Below, in pieces: positions 1 to 6,105 of a DNA stretch of 7,726 nt. Position 1 is the stretch's first letter; each line of letters begins with the position of its first letter. The stretch lies in assembly GCA_022565745.1 (NCBI GenBank), contig JAIUMB010000108.1:1-7726 (forward strand). Direction: 5' to 3'. The stretch comes from Cryomorphaceae bacterium. Its GTDB lineage: Bacteria > Bacteroidota > Bacteroidia > Flavobacteriales > Schleiferiaceae. The position numbers and the translations under genes were made by a program. A model generated the notes under the pieces. The model was not told the origin of the DNA. It saw nothing but the letters and a program-made list of their open reading frames with translations, and did no database searches.

Positions 1-338
1 AGCGGCCACAGCTCTCAGACCTTCGTGAATCTGGAGCCATCGAGCAAGATGCGGATATCGTGTCGTTCATCTATCGACCAGAGTACTATGGCTTGACCGA
101 TTGGGAAGACGGCAGCCCGTGTGATGGGCAAGCAGAATTGATCATTTCCAAGCACAGAAATGGTAGTTTGGATGACATACGCTTGCGATTCCAAGGTTCG
201 CTTGCTCGCTTTAGCGATTTGGACGACAGTGGAGGCGAAATGATTTTACAATCTAAAATAAATGAAGATCAATACAATGACGATGACGACTATGGCGCAG
301 GAGGCGGTTTGCCGGTTGGCGAAGACCCTCTTTTTTAA
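1..338 (+). CDS. dnaB: Replicative DNA helicase DnaB, C-terminal part (5' end outside window)
   Basis: This is the end of the ring-shaped hexameric helicase that unwinds DNA at the replication fork using ATP. The reading frame is open from the left edge (first whole codon at 3), so only about 111 C-terminal residues of a roughly 500-residue protein are visible. The first visible residues read RPQLSDLRESGAIEQDAD, a hallmark of the RecA-like motor domain of DnaB. KHRNG (codons at 150-164) matches the K-x-R region where the arginine finger reaches the neighbouring subunit's ATP. The motor domain ends near RFSDLD, followed by a tail of about 35 residues with an Asp run and a Gly-rich stretch, ending in DPLF; tails of this kind are common in Bacteroidota DnaB. 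The stop is TAA at 336-338. The last 47 bases or fewer overlap the next gene in another frame. The identification is firm; the family is standard and nothing is missing in the visible part. Confidence 0.96.
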   Translation, partial: RPQLSDLRESGAIEQDADIVSFIYRPEYYGLTDWEDGSPCDGQAELIISKHRNGSLDDIRLRFQGSLARFSDLDDSGGEMILQSKINEDQYNDDDDYGAGGGLPVGEDPLF

Positions 339-1581
339 AGTGTTTATTCTGCTGATTATCAGCGGAACTATTCAAGCACGTCAGCTTTTAATTCCCATGG
401 ATAAGTCTGGGCAGCGACAACACCTCAAAGCCTATGGCATTGCCTTTTGGGTGTTGGAGAGTCAGCAGGACGTTTATTGGCTACTCAATTACCGTGGAGG
501 AAGTTTTATGACGGATTACCGCAGTGATATCGAACGTGAATGTCGCGTAAGAGGTGTTGATTTTAAGGTAATTTCAGATGCTGATGCCGCAGCTATACTA
601 GACGACATTGCCAGTCCGGAAAAAAACCAAGAAGCCGTCAAGCTGGAAAAGACCCCAAAAATTGCGGTCTACTCTCCCCCACACATGGCGCCTTGGGACG
701 ACGCGGTTACTTTGGTTTTGACTTACGCTGAGATTCCATACGATATTATTTATGATGAAGAAGTTATGAACGATGAGTTGGCCGGTTACGATTGGTTACA
801 CCTGCATCACGAAGACTTTACCGGACAATACGGAAAGTTTTATGCTGCCTACCGCAATGCCCCTTGGTACATCAAGCAAAAAAATGATCTTGAAGCGATG
901 GCCAAGCGACTTGGTTTTAATAAAGTCAGTCAGATGAAACTCGCTGTCGTTAAAAAAATAAAGGAATTTACCGTAGGCGGTGGTTTTACTTTTGCGATGT
1001 GTTCGGCTACCGACACCTACGACATTGCCTTGGCTGCAGAGGGTATAGATATCTGTGAGTCTATGTTTGATGGCGACCCGGCAGATGCAAACTACAATAA
1101 AAAACTCGATTTTTCTAAGACCTTTGCCTTTAAAAATTTCACCTTGGTGACGAATCCTTTAGAATATGAATACAGCGACATTGACGTTACCAATACACGC
1201 AACGTCAAAGCTGAAAATGATTTCTTTGGGTTGTTTGAGTTTTCTGCCAAATGGGATGTTGTGCCTGCCATGCTCACACAAAACCATACCAGAGTCATTA
1301 AGGGCTTTATGGGACAAACAACAGCTTTCCGCAAGTCATTAATCAAACCAAGCGTAACCATATTGGGCGAAAACAAGTCGGCCGGTGAAGCGAGATACAT
1401 TCATGGTGAGGTGGGAAAAGGTTTCTTCACCTTTTACGGAGGTCATGATCCAGAAGACTACCAGCACCGAGTTGGAGACCCGCCAACAGACTTATCGCTT
1501 CATCCAAACTCACCTGGCTACCGTTTGATTCTCAACAACGTACTCTTCCCTGCAGCGAGAAAGGAAAAACAAAAAACTTAG
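292..1581 (+). CDS. Secreted class-I-GATase-like protein (the family usually labelled 'asparagine synthetase B' in Bacteroidota)
   Basis: Exported protein of about 420-430 residues, function unknown. The N-terminus has a clear Sec signal peptide: basic AKTLFFK, hydrophobic VFILLIISG, then a likely cut after IQA just before RQLLIPMD. After it come LKAYGIAFWVL and LLNYRGGSF, which I recognise from Bacteroidota proteins named asparagine synthetase B. The sequence does not support that activity: there is no N-terminal nucleophile Cys2 and no SGGxDS ATP-pyrophosphatase loop. A second part, from KIAVYSPP (codons from about 658), resembles a class I glutamine-amidotransferase or ThuA fold: an alpha/beta start, HLHHEDF, a possible nucleophile elbow GGGFTFAMCSAT with Cys at 1000-1002, and a late GGHDPED histidine motif. 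The start is uncertain. In-frame ATGs lie at 262, 277, 283 and 292, and a TTG at 316 follows AGGAGG and gives the most compact signal peptide. I use ATG 292 as a compromise. Any of these overlaps dnaB, suggesting co-transcription. The stop TAG interlocks with the convergent gene. Confidence 0.88.
   Translation: MAQEAVCRLAKTLFFKVFILLIISGTIQARQLLIPMDKSGQRQHLKAYGIAFWVLESQQDVYWLLNYRGGSFMTDYRSDIERECRVRGVDFKVISDADAAAILDDIASPEKNQEAVKLEKTPKIAVYSPPHMAPWDDAVTLVLTYAEIPYDIIYDEEVMNDELAGYDWLHLHHEDFTGQYGKFYAAYRNAPWYIKQKNDLEAMAKRLGFNKVSQMKLAVVKKIKEFTVGGGFTFAMCSATDTYDIALAAEGIDICESMFDGDPADANYNKKLDFSKTFAFKNFTLVTNPLEYEYSDIDVTNTRNVKAENDFFGLFEFSAKWDVVPAMLTQNHTRVIKGFMGQTTAFRKSLIKPSVTILGENKSAGEARYIHGEVGKGFFTFYGGHDPEDYQHRVGDPPTDLSLHPNSPGYRLILNNVLFPAARKEKQKT
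299..304 (+). promoter_or_regulatory. Shine-Dalgarno-like AGGAGG inside the dnaB 3' end
   Basis: AGGAGG lies 11 bases before an in-frame TTG at 316 that would start the downstream secreted protein directly at its signal peptide. The bases also encode the Gly-rich tail of DnaB, where GGA and GGC codons readily create such a match by chance, and Bacteroidota often translate without a Shine-Dalgarno. It is a candidate start-deciding site only. Confidence 0.3.
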
Positions 1582-1937
1582 CGCAGTTTTAAAACATCCG
1601 TTGGGTTTCTACACACCACAATCTTATTCTTGTACATGGCAATAGGTGCTTTCAATAAATTGGGGTTGTTTTTTATGGCTTTAAACCACATTTTTGGTTT
1701 GTACTCGTGACCTCGATGTTTGGCCTGATATTCCGGATCAGCCTTATTGATTAGTTCTTTTGCATCGCATCCCAACATGTCAACCATAACTTCAAACATC
1801 GTAGCTGATATATCCATAGAGCTCACATCCTGTTTATTGATTTTGGAGCAGATGGTCATGGCATAAGGTATAACTTGTTTATCTCTAGGATGATTACTGT
1901 TATACAACAATGTTATTTCGTTATGATTTAAGTGCAT
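1578..1937 (-). CDS. ArsC/Spx-family thioredoxin-fold protein lacking the catalytic cysteine
   Basis: Small cytosolic protein of 119 residues, the usual size for the ArsC/Spx/YffB family. The central and C-terminal part supports the family: a helix with MLGCDAKELINKADPEY, then WFKAIKNNPNLLKAPIAM with the cis-proline strand (KAPI, residues 96-99), and the ending VVCRNPTDVLKL, matching the family's late R-x-P...VLKL pattern. The N-terminus, EITLLYNSNHPRDKQ, sits where arsenate reductases carry the CX5R-type active-site Cys, and there is no cysteine there; the three cysteines (30, 57, 109) lie elsewhere. Arsenate reduction by the usual mechanism is therefore unlikely, and the role is unknown. 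The ATG at 1937 was chosen because the frame upstream encodes AT-rich, low-complexity hydrophobic sequence with no family match and would run into the phosphatase gene. Its TAA stop overlaps the stop of the convergent gene. It is divergent from the PhoD-like gene, which could imply shared regulation, but that is inference. Confidence 0.88.
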   Translation of the reverse strand: MHLNHNEITLLYNSNHPRDKQVIPYAMTICSKINKQDVSSMDISATMFEVMVDMLGCDAKELINKADPEYQAKHRGHEYKPKMWFKAIKNNPNLLKAPIAMYKNKIVVCRNPTDVLKLR

Positions 1938-2079
1938 AATATACCGTTTTTTGTTACACGACCAAGTTAGCAAATTTTTTCTAAATATGCATAACGAATT
2001 AATCTCAAAAAAAACACAACAAAAAGATAACGCCGCATAACTGCAAGAAAAGTAAATTAGCTTCATAAAAACAAAAACT
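1938..2079. promoter_or_regulatory. Divergent AT-rich intergenic region, presumed promoters for the ArsC-like and PhoD-like genes
   Basis: These 142 bases separate two outward-facing genes, so both promoters should lie here. The leader just before the PhoD-like ATG is A-rich (AAAACAAAAACT), as is common ahead of Bacteroidota start codons, and no Shine-Dalgarno is visible on either side. A weak candidate on the plus strand is TTTG at 1950-1953, then exactly 19 bases, then AATTTTTT at 1973-1980, only a partial match to the Bacteroidota TTTG-N19-TAnnTTTG promoter. No convincing box was found for the minus strand. ATGCAT forms a small palindrome at 1987-1992, and CATAACGAA at 1990-1998 is the inverse of TTCGTTATG at 1917-1925. 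Confidence 0.35.
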
Positions 2080-3390
2080 ATGTCATTCAAAACATTTGCA
2101 TCATTATCAACTTTACTTCTAATTTTTAATCCATTATTTGGACAGTGGAAAAAGTCAGAAGTGTTGTCATCCGGGCCATTACTGGGGTATGCAGAAATGC
2201 GTGAAGCAGTCGTATGGATTCAAGGGCATAGAGAAGGGTTTGTATACATGACCTACAGTGACGGACAAACCACCAAAAGAAGTCAAGAGGTTTACTTAGA
2301 AGAAAAAACAGCCTTTACTGCAAAGCTATTGGCGACGGGTTTGGAAGACAATACGACGTATGACTACACCCTTTACTTTGACGATAAAGCGATAGAGATA
2401 CCATATCAAACACAGTTCAAGACCCAAGCACATTGGATGTATCGGTTTGACCCCCCATCATTTACAATGGCTACGGGAAGTTGCTCATACTTTAACGAAA
2501 CACGATCTGATCGTCCTGGGCGCTCATATGGTGGAGCATACGAAATCTTTCCTTCTATTGTAGAAAAAAAACCCGATCTCATGCTATGGCTTGGCGACAA
2601 CGTATACCTTAGGCCATCTGATTGGACCAGTAGAAGCGGATATATTGAGCGTTATACCCATGACCGGGCAGTCCCGGAACTGCAAGAATTATTGGCCTCA
2701 TGCCAACACTTTGCCATTTGGGACGATCATGACTTTGGTCCAAATGATGCTGGCCGATTTTTTCAAAACCGCGAGGTTGCATTGGAGATTTTTGATATGT
2801 TTTGGCCAAATCCGGTTATGGGCTTTGAAGGCAACAAAGGCGTTGTCACCTCCTTTCAATACAATGACATTCACTTTTTCTTGCTCGACAATCGATATTA
2901 CCGAACACAGAAGACCAATAAGGGCGCAAACCAAATATTGGGTAAAGACCAGATTGAATGGCTTATTCAGGGGTTGAGCTACAGTGAAGCACCCTTTAAA
3001 ATAGTAGCTGTAGGCGGACAAGTACTCAATTCGGCTGCGGTTTACGAGACCCATGCCGTGTTCAGCGAGGAAAGAGATTATTTGCTCAAGCGAATCAGTG
3101 AAGAAAACATCGACGGCGTTATATTTCTCACTGGTGATAGACACCACAGCGAAATCAGCAAGATGACCTTACCTAACGGAAAGGCGATTTACGACATTAC
3201 TGTATCCCCACTTACATCAGGCGCCAATCAAAACGTTACTGAAGTCAATAAGCACCGGGTAGAAGGCACATTAATTCAGAAGAGAAACTTTGCGACCTTG
3301 GACTTTGCAGGGCCTCGTAAGTCACGTACACTTACAGTTAAGTATTTCGACGGTAAAGGGGAAGAGATTTTGACATACACGATAGAGTAA
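2080..3390 (+). CDS. Exported PhoD-like alkaline phosphatase / metallophosphoesterase
   Basis: Predicted metal-dependent phosphoesterase of 436 residues, exported and probably releasing phosphate from organic esters outside the cytoplasm. Residues 1-21 form a Sec-type signal peptide (K4, hydrophobic STLLLIFNPLF, likely cut near GQ). There is no twin-arginine motif, unlike the Tat-exported Bacillus PhoD, and no lipobox Cys. Residues about 30-115 resemble the N-terminal beta domain of PhoD proteins. The catalytic domain follows with the family motifs in order: GSCS (C135, the Fe-ligand position), LGDNVYL (D173 and Y176), WDDHDFGPND (214-223), LLDNRYYR (268-275) and TGDRHHSE (351-358). These match the Fe/Ca binuclear site known for PhoD, so the enzyme looks intact. 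Substrate range is not readable from sequence; phosphodiesters or phosphonate-type esters are possible alternatives to monoesters. It is transcribed away from the ArsC-like gene and ends at a strong hairpin. Pho regulation is possible, but I see no recognisable Pho box. Confidence 0.93.
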   Translation: MSFKTFASLSTLLLIFNPLFGQWKKSEVLSSGPLLGYAEMREAVVWIQGHREGFVYMTYSDGQTTKRSQEVYLEEKTAFTAKLLATGLEDNTTYDYTLYFDDKAIEIPYQTQFKTQAHWMYRFDPPSFTMATGSCSYFNETRSDRPGRSYGGAYEIFPSIVEKKPDLMLWLGDNVYLRPSDWTSRSGYIERYTHDRAVPELQELLASCQHFAIWDDHDFGPNDAGRFFQNREVALEIFDMFWPNPVMGFEGNKGVVTSFQYNDIHFFLLDNRYYRTQKTNKGANQILGKDQIEWLIQGLSYSEAPFKIVAVGGQVLNSAAVYETHAVFSEERDYLLKRISEENIDGVIFLTGDRHHSEISKMTLPNGKAIYDITVSPLTSGANQNVTEVNKHRVEGTLIQKRNFATLDFAGPRKSRTLTVKYFDGKGEEILTYTIE

Positions 3391-3402
3391 AATAATAAGC
3401 AT

Positions 3403-3435
3403 AAAAAAAGCCAACTGTTTGCAGTTGGCTTTTTT
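3403..3435. terminator. Bidirectional intrinsic terminator between phoD-like gene and nqrF
   Basis: The 8-bp stem GCCAACTG / CAGTTGGC (3410-3417 and 3422-3429) pairs perfectly around a TTTG loop. Seven A precede it and six T follow, so the A and T tracts extend the stem and give a U-run on either strand. It lies 12 bases after the PhoD-like stop and 16 bases beyond the nqrF stop on the other strand, so it can end both convergent transcripts. Confidence 0.92.
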
Positions 3436-3451
3436 ATATTGGGTGGTGATG

Positions 3452-4762
3452 TTATTCACCAAAGTCATCAAACGATACATTCTCGGGAGGTATTCCCCAA
3501 TCGTCAACCATTTTGATCACAGCGGCATTCATCAACGGTGGACCACAGAAATAGAACTCGATTTCTTCTGGTTCATCGTGTTTGGTAAGGTAATTATCGA
3601 TAAACGCTTGGTGAACGAACCCAAGGAATCCGTCAGCATCGCGGTCATTGATATCTTTTGCTTCTTTCCAATTGTCTTCTTCTAGTGGTTCACTGAGAAC
3701 GACATAGAACCTAAAGTTTGGAAATTCTTTTTCAATTTTACGGAAGTGATCGACATAGAACAACTCACGCTTACTACGTCCACCGTACCAGTAAGACACT
3801 TTACGATCGGTCTTTAAAGTTTGGAACAAGTGGAAAATGTGAGCACGCAAGGGCGCCATTCCGGCACCACCACCAATGTAAACCATTTCATTATCGGTGT
3901 CTTTGATAAAGAACTCACCGTAAGGACCAGAAATGGTTACTTTATCGCCAGGTTTACGATCAAACACAAAAGAGGAGCAAATTCCAGGATTGACGTCCAT
4001 CCAAGTGTTTTTTGATCGATCCCAAGGCGGGGTAGCGATACGGATATTCAACATAATGATGTTACCTTCAGCCGGGTGGTTGGCCATAGAGTAAGCGCGG
4101 AAAATTTCCTCATCATTCTTCATCTTCAAATCCCAAAGATTGAATTTATCCCAGTCGGACTTAAATTTATCTTTACCGGCTGGATCATCGGGATGTGGTG
4201 CAATGTCGATGTTTTTAAAATCAACTTCAATGGGTGGTACATCTACTTGAATATATCCACCAGCTTCAAAGTCGAGGTGTTCTCCATCGGGAAGTTTAAC
4301 CACAAATTCTTTGATAAATGTAGATACGTTGTAGTTAGAAACAACCTCACACTCCCATTTTTTAATACCAAAAATTTCTTCCGGTACTTTAATGGTCATG
4401 TCTCCACGAACTTTTACCTGGCAGCTTAGGCGCCAATTTTCTTGAACTTCTTTACGGGTAAAATACCCTTCTTCGGTAGGAAGAATTCCTCCTCCACCAT
4501 CAGTGATTTGACACTTACACATGGCGCAAGTACCACCACCACCACAAGCAGAAGGGAGAAAGATCTTTTGATTAGACAGCGTTGTAAGCAGTGTATCTCC
4601 AGAAGATACTTCAACCTCTTCGCCATTAATGGTAAGTTTAACAGGACCGCTCGGAGCGAGTTTTCCTTTTACAAAAAGAAGTATACCGACCAGTGCAAAA
4701 ATGATGATTAAGAAAATCAAAATACTGGTAACGATAACTGTTGTTGATGATAATAGAATCAT
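3452..4762 (-). CDS. nqrF: Na+-translocating NADH:quinone reductase subunit F (NADH dehydrogenase module)
   Basis: Entry subunit of Na+-NQR: it oxidises NADH on the cytoplasmic face and passes electrons via FAD and a 2Fe-2S cluster into the membrane subunits. One N-terminal membrane helix (about residues 7-31) anchors it. A plant-type ferredoxin domain follows with cluster cysteines C73, C79, C82 (CGGGGTCAMC) and C114 (RLSCQ). The FAD domain carries RAYSMAN (222-228) and the NADH domain GGGAGMAPLR (297-306) and CGPPLMNAA (from C406). The C-terminus FDDFGE is typical. At 436 residues it is longer than the roughly 408 of Vibrio NqrF; the extra length sits mainly in two charged loops, about 186-203 and 364-378, as in other Bacteroidota as far as I recall. 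It is the last gene of the operon, 19 bases after nqrE, and is followed by the shared terminator. The ATG start has no Shine-Dalgarno but leads straight into the anchor helix. All cofactor residues are present. Confidence 0.98.
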   Translation of the reverse strand: MILLSSTTVIVTSILIFLIIIFALVGILLFVKGKLAPSGPVKLTINGEEVEVSSGDTLLTTLSNQKIFLPSACGGGGTCAMCKCQITDGGGGILPTEEGYFTRKEVQENWRLSCQVKVRGDMTIKVPEEIFGIKKWECEVVSNYNVSTFIKEFVVKLPDGEHLDFEAGGYIQVDVPPIEVDFKNIDIAPHPDDPAGKDKFKSDWDKFNLWDLKMKNDEEIFRAYSMANHPAEGNIIMLNIRIATPPWDRSKNTWMDVNPGICSSFVFDRKPGDKVTISGPYGEFFIKDTDNEMVYIGGGAGMAPLRAHIFHLFQTLKTDRKVSYWYGGRSKRELFYVDHFRKIEKEFPNFRFYVVLSEPLEEDNWKEAKDINDRDADGFLGFVHQAFIDNYLTKHDEPEEIEFYFCGPPLMNAAVIKMVDDWGIPPENVSFDDFGE

Positions 4763-4781
4763 AGTGAATCGATCAAAAAAT

Positions 4782-5399
4782 TTACAACTTAATACCCATA
4801 AAACTCATAAAAGCGATCCCCATCAATCCAGTGATGACGAATGTAATCCCCAAACCTCTCATTGGACCAGGAACATTGGAATAGCGAATTTTTTCGCGAA
4901 TGGCAGCCAAGGCTACGATGGCAACAAAAAATCCTACACCACTTCCTAAACCAAACACAGAAGCTTCTGTAATATTGCTGTATGAACGCTCTTGCATGAA
5001 GAGTGACCCTCCCAGGATGGCACAGTTTACAGCAATCAAAGGAAGAAAAATACCCAAAGAGCTGTAAAGTGTTGGAGAAAATTTTTCCACAACCATTTCC
5101 ACCAACTGAACCATGGAGGCAATAACGGCAATAAATAAAATGAACGTTAAAAAGCTAAGGTTCACATCGGCATACTGCTCACCCAACCAAGTTAGAGCGC
5201 CTTCAGCGAGCACGTAATTTTCTAATAGGTAGTTGATCGGTACAGTCATACCCAAAACGAAAATTACAGCAGCTCCAAGTCCTAGTGAGGTTTTTACCGT
5301 TTGGGATACGGCCAAATAAGAGCACATTCCCAAAAAGTAGGCGAACACCATGTTTTCAACGAAAATCGCCTTCGCAAATATGTTAACTAATTCTTGCAT
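4782..5399 (-). CDS. nqrE: Na+-translocating NADH:quinone reductase subunit E
   Basis: Integral membrane subunit of 205 residues, close to the usual length of about 200, with six predicted helices arranged as two inverted halves. With NqrD it forms the central intramembrane Fe-S site that relays electrons from NqrF toward the FMN of NqrC and is close to the sodium path. The two cluster cysteines are in the expected half-helices: C26 in YFLGMCSYLA and C126 in AVNCAILGGS. ENMVFAYFLGMC near the N-terminus and PGPMRGLGI near the C-terminus are family signatures. The start is the ATG at 5399, 7 bases after the nqrD stop, with an A-rich leader and no Shine-Dalgarno; translation coupled to nqrD is likely. 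The related rnfA/rsxA proteins are the only realistic alternative, and the surrounding nqrB-F order and the linked NqrF settle the call. Confidence 0.97.
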   Translation of the reverse strand: MQELVNIFAKAIFVENMVFAYFLGMCSYLAVSQTVKTSLGLGAAVIFVLGMTVPINYLLENYVLAEGALTWLGEQYADVNLSFLTFILFIAVIASMVQLVEMVVEKFSPTLYSSLGIFLPLIAVNCAILGGSLFMQERSYSNITEASVFGLGSGVGFFVAIVALAAIREKIRYSNVPGPMRGLGITFVITGLMGIAFMSFMGIKL

Positions 5400-5406
5400 G
5401 ACTTGT

Positions 5407-6084
5407 TTAGTTTTCTTCGATTAATTTTCTGTTATAAGAACGCTGCACCCATATGATGAGCGCCACTGAAATAAGCGCCATAGGCGGAAGCAACATCATC
5501 CCGTTATCGGAATAGAAGCCTCCATTAGACATATACCATGACTCAGGTATGAGTTGGATTCCCCAAAGTGTACCCGTTCCAAAAAATTCACGGAAAATGG
5601 AAACCAAAATAAGGATGACACCATAGCCGGCAGCATTACCCACGCCATCTAGGAAGGATCTCCATACACCGTTGCCCATGGCAAACGCTTCAAAGCGCCC
5701 CATGATGATACAGTTGGTAATGATCAATCCAATAAACACTGATAATTGCTTACTGACATCAAAAAGGTATGCCTTTAAAACTTGGTCTACCAAAATAACC
5801 AGTGCTGCAATAACGGTAAGCATCACAATGATACGTACACGTTGAGGAATCATGTTGCGCAATAAGGAGATAATAATATTACCCGCTGCCATAACAAAAA
5901 CCACACTCATAGCCATAACGACGGCTGGTTTAAGCTGAACAGTAATTGCCAAGGCCGAACAAATACCCAATACTTGAACCGTAATGGGGTTATCATCGTT
6001 CATTGGATCCTTTAAGAGCTTGCGGTTTTTCTTAGAAAACAACGGCTCTTTGTCTTTGGTTTTATCTACAGTTTCTGTACTCAT
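5407..6084 (-). CDS. nqrD: Na+-translocating NADH:quinone reductase subunit D
   Basis: Integral membrane subunit of 225 residues, homologous to NqrE and paired with it around the intramembrane Fe-S centre of the sodium pump. A hydrophilic N-terminal part of about 30 residues with many Lys and Asp is followed by six predicted helices. The two expected cysteines are C42 (LGICSALAIT) and C125 (IITNCIIMGR); the second lies in the family motif ITNCI-MGR-EAFA. GNAAGYGVIL and the sequence REFFGTGTLWG are also typical, and the protein ends in a short charged tail. The N-terminal extension is somewhat longer than in Vibrio NqrD, where the equivalent first cysteine is near residue 29. The gene starts 21 bases after the nqrC stop and ends 7 bases before nqrE, with no Shine-Dalgarno visible. 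RnfE is the paralogous alternative, excluded by context. Confidence 0.97.
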   Translation of the reverse strand: MSTETVDKTKDKEPLFSKKNRKLLKDPMNDDNPITVQVLGICSALAITVQLKPAVVMAMSVVFVMAAGNIIISLLRNMIPQRVRIIVMLTVIAALVILVDQVLKAYLFDVSKQLSVFIGLIITNCIIMGRFEAFAMGNGVWRSFLDGVGNAAGYGVILILVSIFREFFGTGTLWGIQLIPESWYMSNGGFYSDNGMMLLPPMALISVALIIWVQRSYNRKLIEEN

Positions 6085-6105
6085 AGTCGTTAGTTTTATG
6101 GTAAA

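Noticed and set aside
1938..2090. Upstream in-frame extension of the ArsC-like gene giving a 170-residue protein with a hydrophobic N-terminus
   Set aside because: The extra 51 residues come from AT-rich spacer, show no family similarity, would overlap the divergent phosphatase start, and the fold begins properly after the ATG at 1937.
2698..3147. Minus-strand open frame of 149 codons opposite the PhoD-like gene
   Set aside because: The opposite strand carries the catalytic PhoD motifs across the same stretch; the antisense frame shows no domain or leader that would suggest a real gene.
1578..3390. An arsenic or phosphate island made of the ArsC-like and PhoD-like genes
   Set aside because: The ArsC-like protein lacks its catalytic Cys, the genes are divergent, and no arsenite transporter, regulator or phosphate transport gene is present.
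4426..4626. Out-of-frame minus-strand frame across the NqrF ferredoxin domain, considered as a hidden small protein
   Set aside because: Its Val-rich run comes from the shifted reading of Gly and Cys codons of the cluster motif; the NqrF frame is intact throughout.
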